DNA of 64,000 bases from assembly GCA_026182355.1 (NCBI GenBank), contig JAPFBL010000069.1, positions 1,462,001-1,526,000 of the forward strand. The letters run 5' to 3'. The notes beneath the pieces are model-generated. The model was given only the letters and a program-made list of their open reading frames with translations. It was not told the origin of the DNA and did not search any database. Made by a program: the position numbers and the translations under genes. Positions 33,985 to 44,175 of this stretch are shown one piece after another. Origin of the DNA: Hermatobates lingyangjiaoensis (Eukaryota > Arthropoda > Insecta > Hemiptera > Hermatobatidae). Numbering within the stretch: the stretch's first letter is position 1; every line of letters starts with the position of its first letter.

Positions 33985-34150
33985 CCTCTTCCAATCAAAC
34001 TCTCATTGCCGACGTTTGGATTTTATTCAATACAAAACAGTAATAAATTGTCGATCGTGGTCGTTTGAATAAAATAAAAACGTCGGCAATGGGAGTTTGA
34101 TTGGAAGAGGAAGAAACTGACCGTGTCCCAATTTATCCTTTTTGTGTTAT
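33985..34150. repeat. Family F inverted repeat
   Basis: CAATCAAACTCTCATTGCCG is mirrored by CGGCAATGGGAGTTTGATTG; the flanks GTTTCTTCCTCTTCCAATC and GATTGGAAGAGGAAGAAAC are also mirrored. Arms are more than 100 bases (about 33916-34016 and 34045-34148) and nearly identical. Confidence 0.7.
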
Positions 34151-34294
34151 ATATATATATATTAAAAGGAAAAAATATTTAGTGATAGAGCTGCCATAAT
34201 TTTAATAAGTTATGTTTTTTTCTCTATCTGTTGCTTTTTGTTTTTCCCTTTAGTTTGGCCTCTGTTGTTCTCGTGGATTGCTTCCATTTGTGTC

Positions 34295-34555
34295 ATATAT
34301 AAATAAACTATAATCATAAAAGGTACACACAGAAATGAAACAGAAACTCACTACTATATTTTGATAGCCTTGTCATCAGGAAGATAGATGTCATTCGCTC
34401 CGAAGACTTGCACTCTTCGGAGCGATTCACTTATATTGCCAATCTTCGGGGCGAATTACATCCATCTTCCTGATGACGAGGCCATCGAAATGTAGTAGTG
34501 AGTTTCTGTTTCATTTCTTTGTGCTCTTTTTATGAATATAGTTTATTATTTCGTG
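34295..34555. repeat. Family D inverted-pair element
   Basis: Left arm ATAAACTATAATCATAAAAG, GAAACAGAAACTCACTAC, TCATCAGGAAGATAGATG; right arm is its mirror, with CATCTTCCTGATGACGAGG, CATCGAAATGTAGTAGTGAG. The right arm core keeps CTGATGA (34470-34476) and GAA but stem III is not self-complementary. Confidence 0.7.
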
Positions 34556-34574
34556 GAATCGTCTCATTTACTAG

Positions 34575-34800
34575 GTTATATATATATAAAGTTCATGTAA
34601 ACAAAGAAACATAGAGAAATTAAAAACACACACTTACAGTCTCTAATGTTTGGTCTGAACCGTCTTCAGGAGAGACAAGAGAGGGAGGGAAACGAAACGC
34701 ACTGGTAGAGAAACGGTTGGAGAGAAAATCAGACAAAAAATTGTGTTTTTAATTTCTCTAAGTTCCTTTGTCTAGATTGAACTTTATTTGTCCGTTTCGG
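34575..34800. repeat. Family B inverted-pair element
   Basis: Left arm AAAGTTCATGTAAACAAAG through GTCTTCAGGAGAGACAAGAG; right arm reduced to TTGTGTTTTTAATTTCTC and AGATTGAACTTTATTTGTCCG. The minus core has lost GAA. Confidence 0.6.
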
Positions 34801-34802
34801 AT

Positions 34803-34850
<48 letters not shown>

Positions 34851-34890
34851 ATTCAAAACGAAGGAAACATACAGAAAGACACAGACATAA

Positions 34891-34927
34891 CTCACATCGA
34901 TATTTCGGCCATCGTCGTCATCAGGAG
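34891..34927 (-). ncRNA. Hammerhead-like motif, family A
   Basis: Minus: CTC, CTGATGA, C, GAC-GATG-GCC hairpin with one mismatch, GAA, ATCGAT block, T, GAG. Stem I pairs. Confidence 0.36.
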
Positions 34928-35028
34928 GTGTGAAGAGCGAAGAGTCCCGCAGGAAAGCAGGGCGGTAACTCCGCAGGGAGCAGGGAGTCACCGCCCTGTC
35001 TTCCTGCGGGACTCTTCGCTCTTCACAC

Positions 35029-35065
35029 CTCCTGATGACGACGATGGTCGAAATATCGATGTGAG
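35029..35065 (+). ncRNA. Hammerhead-like motif, family A
   Basis: CTC (35029-35031), CTGATGA (35032-35038), C, GAC pairing with GTC around GATG, GAA, ATCGAT block, T, GAG (35063-35065). It ends three bases before the mariner insertion, so the motif itself is intact. Confidence 0.42.
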
Positions 35066-35068
35066 TTA

Positions 35069-35982
35069 CGAGGTGTGTAAATAAAGTAGTGAGACTGATT
35101 TTTTTTAAATTTTCTATTCAAATATAATTACAATGTGATATTGTCACCTTCAAAATAGTTCCCTTCGGAAGCCACACAGCGCTGGAGACGGTCCTTCCAA
35201 TCATTGTAGCATTGCTGGAACTCGGATTCTGGAATGGCCTTCAGCTGGTTGGTTACAGCAGTTTGTATGTTTTGTAGTGTCCCGAAATGAGTTCCCTTGA
35301 GGTGATTTTTCAATCTCGGGAAAAGGAAAGTCACAAGGACTCAAGTCTGGTGAATAAGGAGGCTGAGGAGCAACAGGAATGTTTTTACTGGCCAAAACTC
35401 GTTTATTGAGATGGCAGTGTGACAGGGCGCGTTGTCGTGATGCAACACCCACTTGTCTTTGATGTTTGGCCGCACACGAAGGACTCTTTTTCGAAGTCTT
35501 TCAAGGACCTCACGGTAGAAGTGCTGATTAAGCGTCGATCTGAACGCACAAGGTTCCGTACTCTGTTGACATTTTCATCGGTGTTTGCACTTGAAGGCCT
35601 TCCGCTTCGTGGTTCATCTTCAATCGACTCTCTTCCTTCTGAAAATTCCTTAAACCACCGAAAAACCTGTGCCCTTGATAAAACACGTTCTCCATAGGCC
35701 TCCTGAAGTTTTTCAAAAGTTTCGGTTGCATTATGTCCAAGTCTGAAGCAAAATTTGATTGCACACCGCTGCTCAACTTTGAGGTCACTCATTTTTAAAA
35801 CGCTCAAGAAAAAACCATTTCACGAAAACCAACGCTACGGACAAACAAATGACTGTGGCGAGTTCAGATTCATACTGGAGGCGCATCACACGTGCACCTG
35901 ACGCTACTCAAGGCCACGCGTCTCCAGCGTTGCCAGATCGAAAGCGACGTTGCCAGTCTCACTACTTTATTTATACACCTCG
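35069..35982 (-). mobile_element. Mariner element, internally deleted (914 bp)
   Basis: Inverted repeats of 29 bp (35069-35097 and 35954-35982), starting CGAGGTGT and differing at one position, are flanked by TA on both sides (35067-35068, 35983-35984). Full-length mariners are about 1.3 kb, so roughly 0.4 kb is missing. The insertion site is known exactly because the empty site exists in other family A arms. Confidence 0.93.
35128..35807 (-). pseudogene. Mariner transposase, deleted and frameshifted
   Basis: The N-terminus (from ATG at 35807) reads MSVLKMSDLKVEQRCAIKFC, ending in GRPSSANTDENVNRVRNLV at about 35560: the helix-turn-helix DNA-binding region with its RAQVFRWFKEF stretch and GRP linker. 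At about 35533 the frame jumps to NQHFYREVLERLRKRV and DKWVLHHDNAPCHTA, then in another frame NIPVAPQPPYSPDLSPCDF, then PRLKNHLKGTHFGT and LQRCVASEGNYFEGDNI to the stop at 35128. The second and third catalytic aspartates (HHDN and PCDF regions) remain; the first (usually in TGDE) lies in the deleted section. At least two further frameshifts are present. Confidence 0.9.
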
Positions 35983-36075
35983 TATGTCTGTGTCGTTCTG
36001 TGTTTCCTTCGTTTTGAATTTATTTTATTTAAAAAAGTCCGCTGGACCGTTTCTTTTAATTGTGTATATATATAT

Positions 36076-37494
36076 ACACATATATAACCCTTCAACGTTT
36101 TCACCATAGTGTTTTTTCTTCTGAAGATAATATAAAATCAAAGTGATCATACACCATGGATTTGTCTTCTTTTTGAGTGCTTCAGTTATAAGTTTAAATA
36201 TACGTATACTATACATGTCCATAAAAATCAAATACTGACGTTTCGATTTTATTTAAAAACTTTTTTAAACGTCATATATTCATTTTATATGACCAAATAC
36301 TAGATGGTAGATATATCAGTAAAACTGTTTGTATATTTAAGTACAGTAGGTAAGAGATATATGTAGGTTTTATGAGACTTTAAGAAGAATGTATGGCCTA
36401 GAAGAAAGATTTAAAATAAAATTGAAAAGATGACATTGAGAGAGTGATGTAAACCTACAGGACAAACAGAAACTTGAGTTATTTTAAGCCTATTCTATCT
36501 GGCTTACAATGCATTATTTAACCTATATATAAATAATATATATTATATATATAATTATATATATAAAGTAGTCTGTGTATACAAGCAGTAGTCTAAATTT
36601 AATTAATGTGGCTGTAGTTAATTAATATTCTTATATCTTCATAAACATTGTAATCTCCAATTTCCAATGCTAATTTTTTATTAATATTTATAGGTATAAT
36701 TTGTTATTATTATTGTTACTACTATAGACAGTAGGTTATTATATGTTACTCAGTACTTCTCATTCTAAACGTGTTTTCAGTTGATTTTTGTTTTAATATG
36801 ACACATGTACCGTGAAGTTAAATTTAGGTCTGAGTTTGGTGTCAGATATGGTTGATGAGAGAACGGCAAGGATTAGGAAGTAGACGGATGTTTGGATAAG
36901 GCACGAGGTGTAGGGACTGTGAGCCCTTAGAGAGACGAAGGACAAGGGTGACTTGAGAGAGTGTATTTAGGTCAGGATGTGGCAAAACAGGTGGAGGCAA
37001 TATGGCGGTCCAACACGTGACTGCAACAGGTAGCACCCGTATTGACTTTATACGCTATCAGCCGCTGCATATTCACACTCCACCCTGCCCCGTGTCCTTG
37101 GCACTCTATCGGCTATTTCTGCCTTCAAAACAAACATAATAAGCATTCCAGAAGTTTTAAAAGCATAAAAGCTTATTTTACTGTCATTTTGACTTGCTTT
37201 GAACCTTTAAGCAGTTTTGTAGATAAAGAAAAAGATAAAACTTCCAAGGCAGAAGCGACCTGATGAGGTTGTCTGTGTTATAGTTTCACTGTTGCATATA
37301 TACTGTTGTTTTACTTGTACTATAGAAGGTATTCTCGGAGTGTGATATTGTATCTATCAGATTTTAACATCGAGTTGAACAACTTCATCAGGTTTATAGA
37401 GCAGTGGTAAAGATTCATAAAGTAGGAATCATGCATCAAAATAGGTGTTTTGTATTGTTAAAGTTTGTTTTTTTTTTAAAAAAAAAAAAAAAAA
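36076..37494. other. Intergenic stretch
   Basis: AT-rich with a more GC-balanced patch at 36840-37110 that has a 64-codon minus frame (36842-37036) of no recognised family. Confidence 0.3.
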
Positions 37495-37770
37495 GAAAAG
37501 GCAGTTTGTGTAAGAGACAAGGATTGCGAGACGCTAGTGTGTGTGTGTACCTGAAGGGAGGAGTCCGTGTGGGTGGTAGAGGAGGTCATGGGCTGCAACA
37601 GGCGCGCCTGGGAGGCGGCGACAGACATCCAGGACTCCGCATCGGCCGCCCCCGCCGCCCCTCGGCTCAGCCGAGTCATCGATCCACCTCTCTTCCCTGC
37701 CCTTTCCCCATATTCCGCCCCACCGACCCACTTATATGTGTTATTACTCCCTAAACACTTATGCGTGACA
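37495..37770. other. CpG- and GC-rich patch
   Basis: The only clearly GC-rich, CpG-dense stretch in the window. It contains GGCGCGCCTGGGAGGCGGCG and TCGGCCGCCCCCGCCGCC. Open frames cross it on both strands (plus 37404-37754 and 37567-37794; minus 37476-37781). The plus frame ends with AAPAAPRLSRVIDPPLF, the minus with TRLSRGAAGAADAESWM; neither is recognised. It could be a CpG island with a first exon or a fragment of a GC-rich repeat. It follows a run of about 14 A residues. Confidence 0.4.
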
Positions 37771-38090
37771 TCAAATTCCATACTGAATCCTTAATAATTT
37801 ATTATAATTATAGGATGTTCGTACAAACAAGAAAATCCAATTAAATAACCACAAGTTTCATTACTTACTCGATAAACTAGTCACACATTATCTGTGATAA
37901 TGCCTATCTTTACATACACTTATTATAAAATATTTTGATCTTTATAGAGTTTTACAGAGCAAGACATCCTGATCTTAGTCCCATTTTTGAATTTGTTGCT
38001 ATGGTTAGTCATTTGTATATATATATATTATATATATATATATATCTTTATAATTATATAAGTGCATTTTTATTATTATAGTGAAAAAAT

Positions 38091-38399
38091 TGCAATAAGA
38101 TTCATATTGGTCAAACTGGTATATCTTTCAAGACACGTGTAAAACACACAAATACAACGTAAGTAGACAGGAAAAAAAGTAGCGACTTATTCTTGCATTT
38201 AAATAATGAAAATCATTATATTGATTGGACAGGAGCTAAATTTATTACCTATGAAAAAACGATGTTGTTAAGAAATATTATCGAATCCTCTAATATTAAA
38301 TTTAATAGATCAAAAATTATAAATATTAGTAACGGTTTGTTCAAACTTGACTCAGCTCTAACGAGGGCAATATCCTCATCTAAGAGGGTTGCCAGCTAG
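38091..38399 (+). pseudogene. PLE2 GIY-YIG endonuclease domain (C-terminus)
   Basis: One frame with a single stop near 38160: CNKIHIGQTGISFKTRVKHT, then KKSSDLFLHLNNENHYIDW, then TGAKFITYEKTMLLRNII, ESSNIKFNRSKI, NGLFKLDSAL and a stop at 38397-38399. This is the second half of a PLE GIY-YIG domain: IGQTG (YIG with Y changed to H), the helix Arg, the ENH.IDW segment, and the Glu of IIES. The reverse transcriptase and the GIY strand are not found upstream, where (TA)n begins. Confidence 0.82.
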
Positions 38400-38660
38400 C
38401 GGATTTTATTCACTCTTTTTTTCTGTTCTCCTTTGTTTACCCAAACATCCCTGCCTGGACTATTGTCCTTTCCTGTACTTTACACCCTTTTAAAATACCA
38501 TTCTCTCTCCCAACCCCTCACCATGATGTTTCTGCATCTTGTTTCAGTTGGGTTTTTGACTCTGACGAAGACCGCTTGTTACTGTTGAAAGATCTTAGTC
38601 TTTTTTTCCCACTTCATATTGTGGTTTGATCATTGATTGTTATTTCACTTTGTGGGATTT
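38400..38660 (+). repeat. PLE2 3' region with family C arm
   Basis: After the stop come about 140 bases of C/T-rich sequence (TTTCTGTTCTCCTTTG, CTCTCCCAACCCCTCACC) and then a family C arm (38545-38660) that ends in GGTTTGATCATTGATTGTTA. This places a family C arm directly downstream of a PLE coding end, as with PLE1 and family A. Confidence 0.72.
38558..38600 (+). ncRNA. Hammerhead-like motif, family C (PLE2 terminus)
   Basis: GACT (38558-38561), CTGACGA (38562-38568), extra A, GACCG with CTGTT (one mismatch versus CGGTT elsewhere), GAA (38587-38589), AGATCT palindrome (38590-38595), T17, AGTC (38597-38600). Stem I perfect, core perfect. Confidence 0.52.
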
Positions 38661-39299
38661 TATCGTTTAAATTGGGGACTTTGAAAGTGTATCAAAAACA
38701 GTATTGAAATTGGTGGTTGTTTGTTTAGTAATACCACTGAGGAAGCCAGAATACATTCATCGTACCAGAATATACACACAAAGTACCAGAATATATCATA
38801 CTCATCATACTACTATACTACGTATAGTAGTATAAGAGAAGCTCGATTCACATCCTTAGAGAGCTCAATCCCAGGGTAAATTCTAAAGAATGTACGTACA
38901 GACTGAAGAACCAGATAAGATTTTGAGAGATCTTTTAAAAAACACGTTGTCAAAGTTAAGAAAAAACTAACAGTTGAAATTCGTCTTTTTCATGTATCCG
39001 AATATTTTCTTCGAGCAGTTGATGAACACATCCATAATATGAGAATAATTCGGTATTGATGACGAACAAAATTATTTAAATAAATGACATTAATAAATTT
39101 CTTGATTTTAAACATTATTTTAGTTTATAACAAAAAATGAATGTGTCTCTAAGTAATTATGAAATAATTGAGAAATAATGTTTAAAAGGAGAAGAGATAT
39201 AAATTATACCCGTGATGAGTTTCTAAGTATATAGTTTAGTTTGAAAAATGATGTCTGACATTGTTGAACACATACTCATAGTAATTTAGCTTTAAATGT
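38661..39299. other. Intergenic stretch
   Basis: AT-rich, no recognised feature. Confidence 0.3.
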
Positions 39300-39429
39300 A
39301 GTGGTGTGTGCGCGCTTGTGTGGTTTAAGAAGGAGAAAAACAGAGAGAGTGAGAGTGATCAAGTGTTGTATGTGCCAGCGTAAGTGTTCGTGTCATGCAT
39401 GTGTTTTGGAGGAGAAGAAAGAGAGAAAC

Positions 39430-39480
<51 letters not shown>

Positions 39481-39830
39481 TCAATTACGTGTATGTGTGT
39501 GCGTGTGTATATGTGTTTTGGAGGAGAAAGAAAGACAGAGAGAATTAGAGTGATCACGTTGTGTATGTGCGTGCGTAAGTGAATGTGTGTTTTAGAGGAG
39601 AGAAAAAGACATAGAATGAGTTTGATCAGGTGTGTGTATGTGTGTTCGTAAGTGAAGTGTGCTATAGAGGAGAGAGACAGACACAAAGAGTGAGAGTGAT
39701 CAGGTGTCTATATGTGCGTGCGTAAGTGTATGTATGTTTTAGAGGGGAGAGAAAAACAGAGAGAGTAAGAGTGACCAAGTGCGTGTATGAGAAGGTGCGT
39801 GCGGAAGCGTGTGTGTTTTCACCGGACAGT
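39300..39830. repeat. Minisatellite, unit about 70-75 bp, with a (GA)n expansion
   Basis: The unit contains GTTTTAGAGGAGAGAAA, AGAGAGTGAGAGTGATCA and a TGTGCGTGCGTAAGTG block. Anchors GTGATCA-type recur near 39357, 39477, 39551, 39626, 39696 and 39771. The second unit is expanded by a (GA)n run (39433-39478). The minus frames across it are repeat translations and not genes. Confidence 0.9.
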
Positions 39831-40766
39831 CCCAAGGCATAAGTCAAACAGACGTGGTTGGTGGGAAATGGCAGCCGGGTGGCTGTAAGCATTAGTGGTA
39901 GATTAGAGAAACATCGGCTTGCCGGCTCTCTGACGAAAGCCAATCTCGCAGAAGACCGGTCCCGTTCTGGCTTGATCAATGGCCTTTTGCCCACCTAGCC
40001 TGCGTCAGCTCCCAACCCATATTTCCTAATAATTGTTGTATTTATCATCATAGTCTCGCCTATTGCAGCCTTATTCATTAATACGAAACAAAAACATCAT
40101 TCGATTTATTCGTTTTTAAGAAGCGATCCTCCATTAAGACCCTACATAAATTAAATTTATTGACCCCCTGTCTTAACCATATAGCCTTATAGATAAAACG
40201 CTAATGATATTTTCAGGTAATTAATCAGTATAATAAGAATCACATTTATAACAGTAAGAAACATAATTTCCGTCACTTTTCTGATTCAACTCAAACTTGT
40301 CAGCTTTATTTTTCACACTTCTTTCATTTGATAAGAAAAATTAGGATGAATTCTTATATTCCAAAACCAAGATAAATTAAAGACGATGTGTCAGAATATG
40401 CGTCAGTTTGATATGAAACACAATATGAAATTCAAAAGTCTATGATCTTCCATCAGTAATGGTCCTCGAAGCAGAATGAATATTCTAGTTAAATAAACTG
40501 CCAAATCAAACATTTTCTATGAGATTCTGCCTAGAATTGATACTAGTCGATAAATCGTTCCTCCACTTTAGAATTTTGTTTGATGCTTTATATTTTTGAA
40601 TATATTCATACTTCACTGAGTTTTTTTTTCGTATGCATTTCATGTGATATAACATTATTTGAGTTCATTATATGTAGAAATGAAATATGTGGAAAATGAT
40701 ACAAACAAAAGAATAATTTAGTAAAAGTCATACCTTACTTTAATGGACTTAAGTGAGGTAAAGTTT

Positions 40767-40808
<42 letters not shown>

Positions 40809-40810
40809 TA
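39831..40810. other. Intergenic stretch, first part GC-balanced
   Basis: 39831-40015 (GGCAGCCGGGTGGCTG, CGGCTTGCCGGCTCTC) is richer in GC than most of the window and unclassified. The remainder is AT-rich, ending in (TA)n at 40770-40812. Confidence 0.3.
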
Positions 40811-40915
40811 TGATGTAATTTTTTTTTGAGGTTTGAGGTCCAATGATCATTGGACCTCAAACCTCAAAAAAAAAATTACATCATATAAATATTGGATCAA
40901 GAAAACAAATCATGA

Positions 40916-40993
<78 letters not shown>

Positions 40994-41110
40994 TAATTTT
41001 CTTGAGGTTTGAGGTCCAATGATAAAAACTAGTCCATTTGCCGACGTTTCGACATATATTTATGTCATCTTCAGGGCTACAACATGATTGTTTTACAATT
41101 AGCACTACTA
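40811..41110. repeat. Family H palindrome and arm
   Basis: 40811-40889 is a near-perfect spacerless palindrome centred on ATGATCAT (GAGGTTTGAGGTCCAATGAT and its mirror). After (TA)n (40918-40988) a full family H arm follows: GATGTAATTTTCTTGAGG, TCCATTTGCCGACGTTTCGA, TCTTCAGGGCTAC. The palindrome therefore consists of two outer ends of that arm. Confidence 0.78.
41040..41077 (-). ncRNA. Hammerhead-like motif, family H
   Basis: Minus: GCC, CTGAAGA, extra T, GACATA pairing with TATGTC (6 bp), GAA, ACGT, C17, GGC. Stem I GCC/GGC and stem II are perfect. Stem III ACGT is too short to form a hairpin within one molecule but is self-complementary, so a dimer would be required. Confidence 0.55.
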
Positions 41111-41908
41111 TTACTACTATTTGGTAATTTATTACATTTTAATATATTCGGTAACAAAGAGAAATTTTTTGATAAAACAGTTATTACGGCTATGGATTAT
41201 TTTGTTATACATTAACATAAGGATATTGTTATAATTATTCTATTGCTTTAGAATTATTGCATAAGTATAGAGATCACTATTTGATTACCTTGGAAATCTG
41301 TTTATGTTGCAGCATTCTTCTTTAATACTGTTTCATGATGGTTACTATTTGTTTTCTGGGAGGTTTCTTTACGGTTATGTTCTGTTTTCCTTGTTTGAGT
41401 ACACAGTGTTTTTTTTCCCCTATTTTTTTTCTTATTTTTATTTTTTTTTTGTTTTTTTTTATTAATATATTATTTTTACTGGGTTGCCTATTCTTCATTT
41501 GTTAAGAAATCCCTATGGTATTTTTTCTTCAAAACAGTAATTAAGTGTAAAAATGTGTTTGTATAAAAATTATTGCTAAATATTTTCTATGTCTGTTCTA
41601 AGAGGTTGCAAGTGTTTTTCGTTTGTACCTATGTGTATTATTTCCTATTACTAGTCTCTTTATGGTCGTGTTTTTCTTTGTCTATTATATGTGGGTTTAT
41701 GAAAGTCAAAGTTATGTTTTTGTGTTTGGCATGATTTAGCTAGGGCGATACATGTCTCATTTATTTTGTCCTGTTAATGTCTGATTTATGCTGTGAGATC
41801 CTGTTTGCTAAGTATTGGCTGGTTTGCCCTATATAATTATTTGGTATCACAGTCGTATGCATGTGAATTTGATAGAACTAAAATAATTGAAATTATATTT
41901 ATATTGCT

Positions 41909-41946
<38 letters not shown>

Positions 41947-42214
41947 AAGTTTGTATATATATCAGCATGCTATTTGACATGATTTAAACAAAACTTTTGT
42001 TAAATAAATAAATGATTGTGAGAATCAGTTATAATGGATAAGCTTGCAGGAATATCATTTCACCAATGCCACTGTAGCAAAGTCCTAAAAATAGAGGCTC
42101 ACATTTGAAAAAGTATATCTTATTAAGGGAATCAGGAATCCTTTCCTATATGCTTAAATATTATTATTAGAAGTCAAGTCAACACATGAAACAGTCCGGT
42201 TTGACAACTTGTTA
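41111..42214. other. Intergenic stretch
   Basis: T-rich on the plus strand (for example the poly-T cluster 41410-41460), (TA)n at 41918-41943. No coding feature. Confidence 0.35.
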
Positions 42215-42330
42215 AACAATTATACGAAAAGAACACATAGAGATAACTCAACTCACTTCAATAGTTCGACTTCGTCCTCATCAGGAAAAGAGGTAAAAGA
42301 AAAGGTGTTCTGCTCGACTGCCGAAGGCTA
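42215..42330 (-). repeat. Family D-like arm
   Basis: ATACGAAAAGAACACATAGAG, AACTCACTTCAATAGTTCG, CTTCGTCCTCATCAGGAAAAG. Minus core begins CTGATGA, but the stem II and GAA positions are changed. Confidence 0.55.
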
Positions 42331-44059
42331 ATTTTGATTATTCTTTCAAGTTGTGAGCTGGATTAAAATACCTAAAATGAGACTATTAGTGTATTTCGCA
42401 TTACGAATATATGATGTAACCAGTAAGCAATATATCTAATGATGTGGAGTTGCTTTAGCTAAGTGAATGTATATTCATAAGATTTAAGAAGAAGTCGAAT
42501 AATAGGCTTATATTACGTCTTTGGCAGCAATGGGCCACTTATATGTGGCAGACCCCCTGATTCTCAAGTGCCTATCTGCGACAGCAGAGTCCCACAGCTA
42601 AAAACAGACGAATAGAAAATGGTCAACTACTATCGCCTCGCAGGCGAGTTATTGAGTTCCCTACTGGCTGGATGTTTACTCAAACGTACATTTACACACA
42701 CACTATAAGTACCACGGAGACAAATATATGTTGTGAGTATGATTCCTACAACAGTGTTGTTGCCACAGATAAAGCAGTTCCTTAGGTTACCAGAAAATCA
42801 ACAAGTGCCAAGCTAGAGCAAGAACATCAATCTTTATTTGGTTCAAAATTTACATAACAAGACATCCTCAATTTTTTGTTTCAAATTTAAACATAATTTT
42901 TTCAATGACACCATAATTGAAATTCATTAAAAAAATAAAAATAACTGGAATTTTGTTTGAAATTACAAATTCATTACTATAAAAACTTTAAAAACAATAT
43001 TAGAGGTCAAACAGCTTAGAAAATATTAAGTAAATATCAGTATATATTAACAGCATAGAACCATTAAACCCAAAAATACTTTTCAGGAATAAGTTATTTT
43101 ATTATAGTTAGCGATATTTCAGATGTTTTTATCAACTCTTCAAAAAAACCTCTTATTTCTAAAACACAATTAGAACTTTTTTCTCTTCTCTCCTCAATCT
43201 TCTACATCATATAGTTAGGTACTGGTTCGATGGAAGCCACACATCTCTATACCAGATGCTGATAGCAGGCATGTTTCCCAGATGCAACTCACTGTTATAA
43301 AAGATTTCTTTTCTCCATATTACTTTAAACACATGAACTTCCTCAAATAACATCTTTAATTGAATAACATCATAAAATTGAATATATATTGTACTTGAAA
43401 AAAATTGACGTACAATAAAAGAATGCTTTTAGTGTTTTGTTATTGAACCAGGATGTTTTTAGCTAAAGTCAAATTTATTAACACCCTGTCAAAAATCACT
43501 TTATATTGATAAAAAAATAGCGAATCTAATATTTTGCACTCAATGTAGCGGCGGTGAAATCCTGTTCAGAATAATTGAATAATTGAAGTAAAATTGCATT
43601 TCACGTTAAATCCGTTTGGTTTTTAAAGAAAGAGGGGTGGCCAACGAAGCATTTACTTCGGAATTCATTTTAGAGGGGTGAGAAAAAAAAAAGTAAATTA
43701 TAAAAGATTGAAGTGAAAATAAATGTAAAGCTTGCCTTAATGGTACTTTAACTTTAGCATTTGATGATATATTGATTTTTGTTTAAAGTTAGTAGCTACA
43801 ACTGCCTAAACCCAATGAAACGTGATCTGAATCACACAATAAACCTACATCATGAAGCATTGGCACATGATTTGGTTTTAACTTAAAGATCCCTGGTATC
43901 ACTTTTTCATATCAATCAACCATAGCTTTGAACGCCTTTCTTCCAATTTTGATTGAAAAGAAACATGTTAACATCAACAATATACTATTTTTTTTCAAGC
44001 TAAAATGAAAAATTCAGTATAGAAACTCAACAAAAATAGCAACCTGCGGTTGCGTTTCC
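42331..44059. other. Intergenic stretch
   Basis: AT-rich with a short GC-balanced patch at 42520-42730. No recognised gene or mobile element. Confidence 0.35.
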
Positions 44060-44175
44060 AGCTTGCATGGTTTCCCATTCTCTTTTCTCCTGAAGACGGA
44101 TTATCCGAAAATTTGAGTTAGTAACTGTGTCTCTTTCTCTGTGTGTTACTATTCTTCGTTTTTGAACTTTTTTGT
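44060..44175 (+). repeat. Family E arm
   Basis: CCTGCGGTTGCGTTTCCAGC, TTTTCTCCTGAAGACGGA, TTATCCGAAAATTTGAGTTA, CTCTTTCTCTGTGTGTTAC, TATTCTTCGTTTTTGAAC. Best preserved copy of the family; no inverted partner. Confidence 0.68.
44087..44117 (+). ncRNA. Hammerhead-like motif, family E
   Basis: CTC (44087-44089), CTGAAGA (44090-44096), extra C, GGATTATCC hairpin (44098-44106), GAA (44107-44109), AATT palindrome (44110-44113), T17 (44114), GAG (44115-44117). All conserved positions match and the whole motif is only 31 bases. Confidence 0.55.

Larger units (their letters stand above)
34845..36075. repeat. Family A inverted-pair element split by a mariner
   Basis: Left arm 34852-34950, right arm 35000-35068 continuing at 35983-36062 after the mariner. 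With the mariner removed, GAGTTA joins TGTCTGTGTC exactly as in other family A arms. The outer tail AAAGTCCGCTGGACCG is at 36036-36051. The centre has two mirrored CGGGACTCTTCGCTCTTC blocks. Confidence 0.8.

Noticed and set aside
35419..35697. Plus-strand 92-codon frame
   Set aside because: Shadow of the mariner transposase on the opposite strand.
39393..39994. Minus-strand open frames of 97 and 110 codons
   Set aside because: They are translations of the GA/GT-rich minisatellite (repeating HTHLITLTL-type text) and have no domain.
39831..40015. GC-balanced segment as a gene exon
   Set aside because: No splice-bounded open frame and no recognised family; left as unclassified.
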